Shown here: piece by piece, positions 1 through 12,600 of the stretch
Numbering within the stretch: position 1 is the first letter of the stretch
Layout: each line of letters begins with the position of its first letter
Source: Aradus depressus
Lineage: Eukaryota; Arthropoda; Insecta; Hemiptera; Aradidae
Length of the DNA: 64,000 nt
Assembly: GCA_963662175.1 (NCBI GenBank)
Contig: OY759226.1
Location: 24,474,446 to 24,538,445, forward strand
Direction: 5' to 3'
The notes under the pieces: model-generated
The model's input: only the letters and a program-made list of their open reading frames with translations
Told to the model about the DNA's origin: nothing
The model's database searches: none
Position numbers and translations under genes: made by a program

Positions 1-285
1 AGTAAATATATCATTTCATCTTGGAGGTAAAAGAAACTTAAGCATGCCGTCCTTCGGAATGATGGACGTTAAACCATGGTCCCTAGCCTGTTACGGTGTC
101 AGGTACTCGTTAATCTAACTCCCTAGCCTAAGTGAATAAAAAATTTTGGGTAGGCAAAATTTAGGACTCCCACGGTAGAGTCAGGCTCATGTCCACCAGA
201 GTGACGAAAGAGCGCTTTGGTAGTAGGCGATATGTGACCTTGTAGTTAAAGCCCGGGCATTGGTCAAAATAACTAACAGTAAATA
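1..285 (+). mobile_element. tRNA-derived SINE, partial, cut by window edge
   Basis: It matches the SINE body (CCGTCCTTCGG region, GAGTCAGGCTCATGTCCACC, AGGCGATATG) without the tRNA-like head, and lies in the Sac1 intron after exon 10. Confidence 0.8.
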
Positions 286-568
286 AATAAATAAAACAAA
301 TTAATTTTTTTAATATAATCATTTCACAAACATTTTATACATATACTACCAGTTACTAAGTTATAAACCTGACGATGGTATAATCTTATATACATATATT
401 AAATATATACAATTATATCATTTATATATGTACAATTTGTAGGAAATAGACAATATTTCAAAACTAAGTGATAAGTTTCTATAATATGTCCAGGTTTCTC
501 AAATTGGAAAATGTTAAAAATAAATAGGCCTCTAGTTTACAGATAAGTAAATGATAAAAAAAACATAC

Positions 569-676
569 CTGAAGGACAATGTTGAGACTAATTCTAGCCA
601 GCATCGATTGTAGAACGTTGGTTCGATCCAAACAGTCGATACAGTTGGTTCTGAAGATTCCCTCTTGCTGCGACAC
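569..676 (-). CDS. Sac1: Sac1 coding exon 10 (catalytic C-x5-R)
   Basis: It encodes residues 379-414 with [17 protein letters not shown], the signature of Sac phosphatases; C390 and R396 are the nucleophile and phosphate-binding arginine. The acceptor is GATTCTAG and the donor GTATGT. The next exon is beyond the left edge. Confidence 0.97.
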
Positions 677-3600
677 CTAGAATCAAGAAAAGATTAACAA
701 GAAGTTCACCGGCTATGTACTTCCCCAGCAAGAATTAGCAATCATGTGTTCGCTCTCCCTCCAAAGTCAATTGACCATTTGGGGTAAAACTCAATATTTG
801 ACTTATATAGTGGCTTCTGAATCTTCATTTCTCGATACATTCATTACATCGGCAGTTATTGGGATCTTTGAGCTGAGCCACCTTAGATCCCCCCTCCCGT
901 TCGGCTGACTCCGATGAAAATTAATAGGTGTCGTCCTTATAGGGCTTAGAATTTACTTATGAAATTTTGTGTCAATACATAGATTAAAACGGCAGTTTTT
1001 GTGTTAAGCCTCCTCCCTAATCCTTAACTTCCCCTTAGCCGATTTGGTTAAAAATCAAAAGGTAGAGGCTTCTGGATACATATATAAAATTATTCATTCT
1101 AACGGGGGTTAAACGTGCTCACAGACACTTTTGACGTGAAAACGTCTATTCGCTCGTTAATCACAGTGATAGCCGGTCAAACTTTCTAACAACGGTTGAG
1201 GTCACAATGGATAGAGCATGTCTGTACATGTTTGTTTTGCCTGTGATGTTATCGGGCTAGTGTAGGCGCCTGCGGATGATTGTTGCGAATTAGCGTTGTG
1301 TAAAATTAGAAATTAGCGTAGCGTGATAACGCGTTTAGATAGGACGTTGATTCGGGTGTCATTGTAAAGAGCTTGAGGAGCACTACTAGGACTCAAAGTG
1401 AAACAATAAAAATATTCGCCGAAATATGTGTATAAATCTGTATTAAATTGAAAATTGTAAAAAAATTAAAGATGTTTTCTCTTATGAATCGTAAATATGC
1501 GCGGAATTATAGAAAACGCAAATCAGAGGAAAGCTCGCATCAAAAGGAATTTAAAAAACCTAAAAAGTCTAGTGCCAAGCAAATGCAAGAGCTACGGCAG
1601 CATCGAAAAGAAAATGAAATAACGGCGCAAAGACGTTTTCACGGAAAATCTACGGCGTGGACCTTGACTACGCCTTAATTAACTTTTTTTTTTTTCATTT
1701 TTGGAATGAGGAGGTCGGAAAACATGAAATTCCGTTGAAAACTCCAGATAGATTACATGTAAAAAAAGGAAAAATTTGGATAAATAATCAATGAAAACAA
1801 TTCGAGTTTTTCACTACAGCACCAAAAAGACTACACTAAGTAGAAAAAATTCCAGGTTTCAAATGTGTAAGAGCTGAAATTTGACTGATATGCTAAATTC
1901 ATAAGGCCACAAACAAATTTAAAAAAAGAGCTGCAATTGACATGGCAAGTTTTCATTCGGGACTGATCGGCTCTATTCGGCTTTTATTGGTATTCAGAAC
2001 TCTAGCTGTATTTTTTTTAATGTATTTTTGTCTATATTACGGGCAATCACAGTGATTCGGGTAGCAATGATCATTGATCACTCCCACCTCTAGTATAGGG
2101 ACACATATGAATGAAGAACATACCAGCGCTCCTCCATCTATAGTCATCATGACGGACATCTGTTCCAGATCGTGAGTGAGCCTGTCTGTCAGGATCTGAA
2201 GACGATCCCAGCGCATCTTGGAACACTCCTTGTGAAAGTCAAACGCTTCATATCTAAGAAAATAGATAACAATATTAAAATTATGCCATGTATTCATCAA
2301 AGGTAAAAAGAATAAATTATCTACAAACGGTACATTTTTCAGAAGAATTCCAAGCTTTTCATTTTATTTATTTATTTTTTTCACTCGTTAAACTTCATAG
2401 TTTGTTATTGTGACTCAATGCCTGTATTTTAACAACGATTACACCAACAGGATGAAAGAAAATCGAAAAGTGCTTCCTCTAAATTATTCCTAGACTTCAT
2501 TTTCCTGAGGGGTTAACTGAGACACATAAAGAATGCAGAAATATATACAGTAGAAATCATTTAGAGAATCACTTTGAAAGGATCGGCAATATTCTTCTTA
2601 TAACCGGAAATCGTCATTATATTCAAAATTTTTTGAAGTCAAGAGGAGATGGTAATTTTATTTAGTTAATGTGACTCATGCCCGGGCTTTAACTATAAGG
2701 TCATAATCGCCTACTACCAGAGCGCTCTTTCATCACTCTGATGGACATGAGCCCGACTCTACTGTGTGAGTACTATATTTTGTCTTCCCAGGTTTATCCA
2801 CCTATCTTTAACGAGTATCTGACATCGTAAAGGCTCGAGACCACCAAGTAACGTCCCATCCGAAGGACAGCATGCTAAAGGTTTTCTTTACCTCCCATAT
2901 AAAGAGAAGGGGGGATTGGGGGAGGCGGCTTAACACAAAAACTCTAATAACTGTTTTTGTAATGAATGTATCGACATTTATATTACAAAAAATAATTCAA
3001 GACCCCATAAGTACGACACATAATAATTTTTAGCAATATCGTCCGATGGGAAGACGGGGATCAGAGCTGGTTTCAGAATGAGGAGCTAAAACTTGGTTCA
3101 CTAATTTGTACTTGAAGCGACTTTAAGATCACTCAATAAAATTCATTTAAGTAAACATTTTTTTTCTAAAATATAAAGATAAAAAGGTAAAGGATCAAAT
3201 TTTAAAATTTCTGAGAAAACTATATAATGAATAGGTGCAACAAGGACTAACTAAAATTTTACTTCTCGTTGAGACCCAAAAACACTTTTTTTACATTTCT
3301 ACTTTATTCCGAGGTTATCTACTGAACTTTTGTTAAAATATGAAGAAAACACGGGATTAGCTGAATGTTTCTCAAAACTCGGCTTTAAAATGCAGAGATT
3401 TCAAATAATTTATGGTTTCCAGATTTACTTTGTGAAGCTCCATTCTAGGAATTGATAATTAAAATACACAATTTCTTTGTCAAACTTCACTATATATTCT
3501 CAAATACTCAACTAGTTTCGCTGTGTTAAGGCATTATCAAGTTTATAAGTGACTCTTGATAATGCCTTAACACGGCGAAACTAGTTGAGTATTTGAGAAT

Positions 3601-6600
3601 ATATAGTGAAGTTTGACAAAGAAATTGTGTATTTTAATTATCTATGCATAGATTTGATTTTTGACCTATTTATTATTTTCCGAGTTTACGTAACAAGAAA
3701 CAAAGGACTAGTTGCATGTTTCACAAAACTCTCAAGAAAAAAACATTTTTCCCAGAAAACGGAGTTAACTTCATGCATTTGGTTTTTGAAAAATCTACTT
3801 TTTCGGTGTTTAAACACTAAACTTATGTTAAAAGATGAAGAAAACGCCTGAATGTTTCTCTATTCGAAAGAAGGAGATCTAATTTTATGTATTAGCTTTT
3901 TGAAAAAAAAATAGTTTTTGTTTAGAATTAAATTTGAGTATACTTACTTGATATTTGCATTGCCAACATCGTTAACCAATTTTCTGTAGAACTCTTCCAG
4001 TTTTCCTTCGGAACCACGATGATCCACCTAATAAAATAAATATACAGAAAATATATTAAAAAATATATTCCTTATTCTCAAATAGTACACACTTAATGAG
4101 TCAGTCCCAAAAAACGTTGACAAACTTAAAATGTAAAGAGGAAACATTAACTGTCTTTATTATTATAGTTATTATGACTCAACCTCGGGCCTTTAATTAC
4201 AAGGTCATATCGCCTACTACCAGAGCGCTCATTCGTCATTCTGGTGGACATAAGCCCGATTCTACTATGAAAGTCCCAAATTATGCATATCCCAAATTTT
4301 TATTCAACTAAGGTAGCAGTTTTTAACGAGTACATGATATAGTAGAGGCTCGGGACCATCACTTAACACCCCCTCTGAAAGACGGCGTGCTCAAGTTTAT
4401 TTTACCTCCCAGATAATATAAACTAAATTGTCTTTATATAAATAATAAAAATCATCTTAGCCCAAAAGAAACACTATTTGTATTTTGGAAAGTTATTTCG
4501 CAGCGAAATATGAGAAAACTTGTACATTAACCAGCTCAAGATCGCGGGTTCGAAAGCAGGCCGAGCCCCTTAGGTTTTTTATCTGGAAGGGAGAGCATAC
4601 GTACTACGCATGGGACGTTAAACCATGGTCCCGAATTCGTGTGATGTCAGGTACTCGTTAAAATCAAGGTAGGCAATATTTAGGACTCCCACAGTAGAGT
4701 CGGGCACATGTCCATCAGTGACAAAAGAACGTTCAGGTAGTAGGCGATATGACATACAATAATAGTAATTAAAGCCCGGGCATGAGAGGCAACTTAATAC
4801 ATACAACAGCTGACTAACTCCCTCACAATCTCTCAATTATCTGGTTTATTTAAGGTTTCTAAAGCGTAGAAGAAATTGAATTGAAACTTTTGATGATCAT
4901 GAACAACGTTAAAATTAATTTAAAACATAGAGTAAACTACTTTTAAACACAAAATAAACGAAACAGGTTATTCGAATAACAATAACGTAAATGAATGAAC
5001 AATAATGTTTGAACATCAAGGTTACAAAATGGAATTTGTCCGGGCACATACTAAATCACCAATAAATAATGTCGGCAATTTGGCTAAAAATTAAAAAGTG
5101 TCGTCTTTAATTCACATATAAAATTTTGTGTCGATATGTTCATTACATCGGTAGTTATTAAAGTTTTTGAGTTAAGCCTCCCTCCAACCTTTGGCTGATC
5201 TGAAAAGAATAATAAAATTATATAAATAACCTACCAAATTGACAATCACTTGGCGACCATAATCGATGATTTGTGTATCAAAATGTCGAATAAATGCCTC
5301 CAGGTGGTTTTCTGACTGGAGAATGGCAGGCCTGGGTTTGTATTTCAAATTTGGATATTGTTGCCAAAAAAATGGCATCGAACCTCGAGTCTGTACAACA
5401 AAAAGGGAAATTATAAATTAAAATAATAATTTTTTAAACAAAAATAATGAATAAATTACAAAGTTGCCTACAATTTGTTTCAGAATTATTTTTATTATCA
5501 TCTGTAATAGTACAGCAATGCGATGTTGTAGCAAAATCTCAAATCTAAACAAATTCCAGACCGGATAATAAACTCCAGACCAAGTTCTCTACCAGAAACA
5601 AACTCTTACCAACTTCACCACACACATCCACTCGAGTCATCATAAGCCCCTGAAGGAAGAAATAATACGTTTACGAAACGTGGGCCAAATATTGAGTTTT
5701 GAAGATTTTACGGATACTGAAAATAATTCCATATATTACTATAATATTTCCATGTATTTAGGAGCCGTGGTGACTATAGAGCGTAGGGTTTTTGTTAAAT
5801 GGACCCACCATGGGGGCGGGTTCGAATCCCATCCGGGGAGATTTTTATTTCATTGATAAAACTTTTCTTCATGGATATTATTAAATAACCCCGGTAATGT
5901 AGCCCCCTCTGGTGCTAAAATAAAAATGGGCACCCTTTGCCCCCTAACAGCCCAAAGGAAGAAATTTCCAAATGGATGGACGTTTAAAAAAAAAAAAAAA
6001 ATACCATGATATAAAAGTCGTTTCCTATAAAAAAAAAAGCTTTATTTTTTTATTTTCTAGGCAGAGGTCCTCCATCGATATCCTATAATTTCTATCGTAA
6101 TTATATACTATTTACTTTACAGATATTATAGACAGACTTTATATATATAAATAAATATAAATCTTTTTGTATATTTCCCGCTTTGTAACCTGAGGAAGGG
6201 GCTCGTGATCGCACTGAAATATCGTCCTGAAAGAAGATTTATCTTAGATAAATATAAATATAAAATTTATATTAAAAAAATATAAATAGTAGCCACAGAA
6301 TTATTAATAATTATATTAATTTATCTTCTATTTTCTATTTATTTAAGAAATAATAATATATTATTATTCATCTTATATATGTTTCTAATCTAAGAGTTAA
6401 TATTGGTTGTTGTATATAACTTCTAAGCTATTATGACGTAGGAAATTGTATGATATATCATATTTCTATGCTATGGTTTAACGAAAATAAATATTATTAT
6501 TAAAATTAAGGAAGTTTTATTTAAGAAAAAAAAGAACCTTTGGTTACCTGAACGAAACTAGCTCTCTCGTTGGTGGTTTCGACAATCTGTTCCGTTTCCA

Positions 6601-9600
6601 CAAAGTTGGCAACATGACCCCTGGAGTCTATCCCTCGAGTGAAGAGTCGCATCCCAGCCCGCTCCTTGGACCGTCGAGAGACCAGAATGAGAGTGAAGGT
6701 CTTACCGTTCAGAACACAATGTGTGATGGAGACAACTGACCAACACTGCAGTTGAGGAAACTTATGGAACATTAATAACACTATCTGTCATGTTATCCAA
6801 CTTATCATTTATACTGCCGAAGACTACCCATTTTTAGAATGATATGGTCTACCAGTAGATAGCCCAACACTAATAAACAAAGCAGTTGAGAAAAGAAAAG
6901 AAAAAAAAAAATCATATAAAATGAGTGAGGGCGCCGGTAGCTCAGTGGTATGCGTGCTTGCCTTCTGAGAGCAAGATCGTGGATTCGAAACCCGACCGAG
7001 GCCCTTAGTTTATTTTATCTGGGGGGTAAAATAAACTTAAGCACGCCGTCCTTCGGATGGGACGTTAAGCGATGGTCCAGAGCCTGTACGAGGTACTCGT
7101 TAAAGACCCCTGTCCTAGGTGAATAAAAATTTATGGTGGGCAAAATTTAGGACTCCCATAGTAGAGTCGGGCTCATGTCCACCAGAGTGACGAAAGAGCG
7201 TTCTGGTAATAGGCGATATGACCTCATAGTTAAAGTCCGGGCATGAGTCATAAAACCCTAACCTACAAAATGAGTGAGTTGAGCTCTCTCTCTCTCCCGT
7301 TCTTGTGAAAATTAATATATGTCCTTATGGACTCATCGATTCATACATAAAATTTCGTGACGATACATTTATTACTTCTGCACGTATTTTGAGTACGGTT
7401 TTTGAGTCAAGCCACACTACTCATTGGTTGATTCGGTTGAAAATCAATAGGTGCCGTACTTATATACAAAATTTCTTGTCGATATATTCATTCTATCAGG
7501 AGTTATCGTGCCACCGATACCGAAATTACTTTATTATTATTTTTTTCTTATTCAGGGGGTAGAAAAACAAGAAATTCCGGTAAAGTGTACTTAGGCTCAA
7601 AAGTCGGCCAAAACCTAATCAGATTCAAGTCAGCATAAATGACACCTTCTCAAATTTCAAATTCACTACTTCAACCGTTTCTAAGTTAGACCACTCATAA
7701 AGTTTCAATCACATTCACACCGATAGACATCATTGCGAAAATGATAAAAACGTGTCCACGGAACCTTGAAACGTTAAATTCCGTTGAAAACTCGATCTCA
7801 GATTTTTGCACGATCACTATACTTCCTTATCTAAAGAATGTAAAAAAAGGATACAACCCAAAATTATTGGAAGACAAAAATCTGCCACATCATGTGCAGT
7901 ACTTTTGGCAAATTCGTTCAATAAATATTCATTCCAAATGAATTTTTGTTCACCTCTTTGATACAAAGGTGTCTGAAATACAAAAAATAGCATCTTAAAA
8001 GTGTTTGAAGTAATTACAAAATCGTAAATTTAATATATAAGAAAATAGCAAATTATAAATACATTTACGATTGAACTCACCCTGAGGAAGTCAGGCGATG
8101 TATCATGAAGTCGTTGAACAGTGTGTGAAAGGTCGTAAGTGTAAGAAAAGTAATAGTGAGGCGTAGCCAGAACATTTTCTAGCATGGTTACATATTCTTT
8201 TTCAATTCTTGCCTAAAAAAAAAAAAAGATCATGACATCAACGATCCTAACAAATATGATTTATGTGTGTTAGTAAGATGTTGTGCGCGAGATTTATCGT
8301 AGAAATAAAATACGTTGTCTTCCCACTGTTTTATTTTTGAAAAGAAACGGTTTTCAACGCAATAGCGTCACCGCGTGCCTGGGTGGGATGTACCACTAAT
8401 GATAACGCTGTTGCGTTGAAAACTGGTTCTGGTAAAAAAAAATATGAGTTAGGTTAGAAATGATTATGTATTTTTTCTGTACATTTGTTTTGACCTCCTT
8501 GTGTACTTCCAATTCGGGCAGAAAATACGAACTCTACGGGTTGCTAATCTCTCATATTGACACTTGATATATTTTTCGATATTGCTATTTATTTATTCAC
8601 AATTATATATATTTGTTTATTAAGGGTCATTTTCCTGGTATTTTTTTTTCAAATTAATATAAATCAAGTTCAGTAATATATTTATTTAAATATTAACATC
8701 GTGGGGATGTTCTGAAGGTTAGGTACTTTCTGAAAACTGACATAATTGCAGAGATATTGTGAAATAATTCAAATGGACTTGAAAAATAATACACAATACC
8801 ACTAAACGTGACAGACAGAAACAAAGAAATAGATATAATCAACAACATAGCCATAAAAAACGGATACAAACAACATACAATAGAAAAAATTAGAAAAAAA
8901 GTAACCAACAAAATCAATTTAAAAGATATCTCCAAACTAGACATAATAAACACAACAGAAACAAAGAAATGGGTAAGCTTACCCTATTACGGGAAAATTT
9001 CTGAACAAATAGGCAATATTCTTAAAAAAGAAAACTTCAAAGTTAGTTTCAGAACAAATAGGACACTTTACAAACACCTTAACAATACGAAAGACCGAAT
9101 AAAAACAGAAGAAAAGAGTGGGGTTTATCAATTAAATTGCAACTCTTGCAACCTAGTCTATACAGGACAAACTGGGAGACAATTCAAACAAAGACTCAAA
9201 GAACATATATCAGAAATAGATACTAACATGGACACAACACACAACATAACAAAATCAACATTTGCACAACACATCAACCAACACAAACATACGTTTGATA
9301 AAGACACAGGCATAAAATACCTTCATTTCTGCGAAAAAAGCACATTGCTCAACTCATTAGAAATATTAGAAATAAACAGAACTTTAAAAAATGGAAATTG
9401 TATGAACGACCAAACCAATCTAAAATATTCCCCTTTACTGTCACCAATAATATGACCCTCCAGTCGATGTGCACAGGTACGTTTAAATATACATAGAATT
9501 TACCAATATATATATATAGATATACGATTTATCTGAATCTTGCCAATAGATATATTTATATAATTTACAGTATAATAATTTTAATTAAGTTGTAACTGGA

Positions 9601-12600
9601 ACCAATTATTTTTGATTTGTTAATGTTATATTATTCGCCTGTTCATTGTTAATGCTTTATACCTAGATCTTAGAAGGGGTCACACATTTGAAATATGGGG
9701 ACCGCCTTGTCATAAAATATCTCACAGCTTGACAATTTAGCTTAGTTAGGAATGTCTGACGTCATGGGGAACACCAGTAGGGAGGGTAATGGGTTCCTCG
9801 AGAGGCTGACATTCTGAAAATTAACTTAGTCTTATCTCTTATGCTTTTGGCTGAGGATGGTAGAAATACCGAAAGTACTCCCATGTATATATAGTTAGTG
9901 AAATTAGACAATATATTAAATAAACCAGTTTTATTTTATTTTTCAAGTCCATAGGTACTTTCTGTTTAACGCCGTATATCTGCACGCTTAGAGCGTACAT
10001 GATTACTACACACAAATAAAATATAAAAACGTTATTCCTCGCCAAATCTCCAAACATTTTGTATACGTATCTATGAGATGATCTCCAATTAATTTTTAAA
10101 TAATTATTGGTCCAATATTGAGAAGAAAGTTTTGAATGTTTTCTATTTTTGCGCGATTTAGGCTACCGCATTTTCTGAATCAGTTTAGAAAAATCCTCCT
10201 GTTTCGTTTATTTCTCAGTTGATTGGGATTATTTTGATATCACATTAAAACTAATTTTTTTCTCTTTCAAAATAAGGTATAACCCTTTGTTAGTTAACTC
10301 CTTAAAACCAGTTCTGTTTCCACATATGTATGTATTTAGTATATACGTATATAAAACATAAATCGTACAGTCAATATTTTGTTATTGAATAACGGTGAGA
10401 AAATATTTCAGAGAAAATTCCTAACGAACATTGGATAAAATAAATAAAATGACCAAATAGTGATAATACATAGTGATTACGATTTATGATAAATGGAATA
10501 AGAATCGTCACACTAAATACATACATAAAATAAAAATTGTTGACAATTGGACTGACACCAGGATAATAATCTACCTGATTGTCGCTTAGGTGAGTCTTGG
10601 TCCGACTGTAGCTAAGGATGTCTACTGACTCTAGTCGGTAGATCTCCTGTCTTCCGATAAGCCCCAGCTTGGTCCGTCCTGTGACCACGACCAGGTAGGG
10701 ACCCGCGATGAGGCTGATGAGACCAACAACTCCATAGATTGTCTGTTTGGAGGCAGTCGAAGGAATCTCTTCTCTGGAGCCTGAAAAAAATTAAAAAGTA
10801 AAATTAGTGATGTACTAAAAATATTTGTAATCAACTAAGTTGTTTTAAGCCTGCCTCTAATCCCTTCCTTCCCTTTGACCGATTTGGCTGAAAATCAATA
10901 GGTGTTGTTCTTAGAAGGCTTTGAATATATATATATATATGAAATTTCGTGACAATACATTCATTACAACGGTAGTTATTAGACATTTAACATTTTTGCA
11001 GAGAGATTGTGAAACACTTAATAAATTATAAAGAAAACACGAATGTTTTTTAATATTGTCTATTTCACAAGATATACAAAATATTTGGGAGTACTTTCGA
11101 TATTGCTACCATCTTCAGCCTCGACTTAACTGGTTGGGACTCCCATAGAAGAGTCGGGCTTATGTTCACCAGAATGACAAAAGAGCGCTCTGGTAGTAGG
11201 CGATATGACCTCATAGTTAAAGCCAGGGCATAAGTCACAATAACTAACTATAACTTCGTATAGTGGGGGAAGAAAACCCCGAAACACCTAACAACCGCAG
11301 ACACAAAAAGGACCGACATACTGCTGACCAATGATATTATATACACAACTTGAGGACTTGCACTACTTCACTAAAAGAAGGGACGAGTCAAAATTATTTT
11401 GGATATATAATATGATTGGTTCTTATCATATCATGTATCCGGAAGAACACAATTTCGATTCTACCATCGGTACTTTCGTTGAAGCAACAGGTTCCACGAG
11501 TATCTACATATATTAAGATAGCATAGATCTAAAAGCCAGCAGTAGTAGATCCTTTGAATATCAGAGGTCGTTAGTTTTGTCTAGTGATTTCGCAAAATGT
11601 CTGAACTCGGCATTTGACAGTGACATATATAATATATATTCTATAGTACCGGCTAAAATAGACCTCTGATCCACGTTATCACACAGATAAGCTGTTCCCG
11701 GGACAAAATTCCTATTCTTACGTTTATTACGAACCAGAATACAGACACATAATCGTCGGTAAATCAACGACAATGTACTTCCCCAGAACGAATTAATCAA
11801 ATAATTGCTCCCCCTCCAAAATCAGTAGATCATTTGGGCTAATAATCAATAGCTGACTTACATATGGGATTTTAAATTCTTATACTAAATATTATGTCGT
11901 TATATTCATTACAACGGCAGTTATTATAGTTTTTGTAATAACCTTGCACCTAATCCTTCTCTTCCCTTTTACCGATTTGTCTGAAAATCAATATGAACAT
12001 CCTTATGAGTTTATGGACACAAATATAACATTGTCGATAGATAGATGTAACCGCATAAACAGATTTTTTTTTTTTAATTTTGGAATCATTGTGTTGAAAA
12101 ACATGAAATCACGGTGAAAATTTAATTTCGAATTTCTGACAGATTATATAACTTCCCCTATACTTCGTATAATTGGAGAAGTAAAAATATTAATTGCGAT
12201 TGAGTGATAGCGCACAATTCCCAAAAATCGTATAAATTGAACAATTAGGAAAGTATTGTAAAAACAAAAAACGAAAAAAATTGAATAAAAATCATAATTT
12301 AGAAGAGAGGTGACGTCTTCAAATGATAATTCAACTTAGGTAATGTAATGTGAAAATAACACGATAATTAAAAAGCATTAAATACTCAACAATTCCAAGT
12401 AACTATGAAAAAGATCATTCATAATATATTAAGTGAAATTAATAAGAAAGTTTAAAAAATAAAATAAAATAGATTATTATCCATTTATTGACTTACCTTT
12501 GACAGTGATACTTTGAGTAACTCTGTCTATAATAAGGGTATTATCAGGATTGGACGTAGGCTCTATATAAAATTTATCAGGTGTTATATACCTAGAAATT

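Noticed and set aside
6930..7000. tRNA gene
   Set aside because: A and B boxes are present but the cloverleaf does not close, and the sequence runs on into a SINE body repeated many times.
8790..9455. GIY-YIG domain as an intron homing endonuclease
   Set aside because: The C-x2-C addition and the preceding RT end are typical of Penelope-like elements, and it lies antisense to the host gene in a nuclear spliceosomal intron.
9839..10057. 72-codon minus-strand ORF after the Penelope-like element
   Set aside because: It has no recognisable feature and overlaps the hammerhead-bearing terminal region.
10371..10688. 105-codon minus-strand ORF
   Set aside because: It is Sac1 exon 3 read through its donor into the intron; the exon ends at 10575.
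11250..11270. ATAACTTCGTATA, identical to a loxP arm
   Set aside because: No second inverted arm or spacer follows. TATACTTCGTATA-like words are part of the TTCCCC dispersed repeat (also at 12.15 and 15.42 kb), so it is coincidence.
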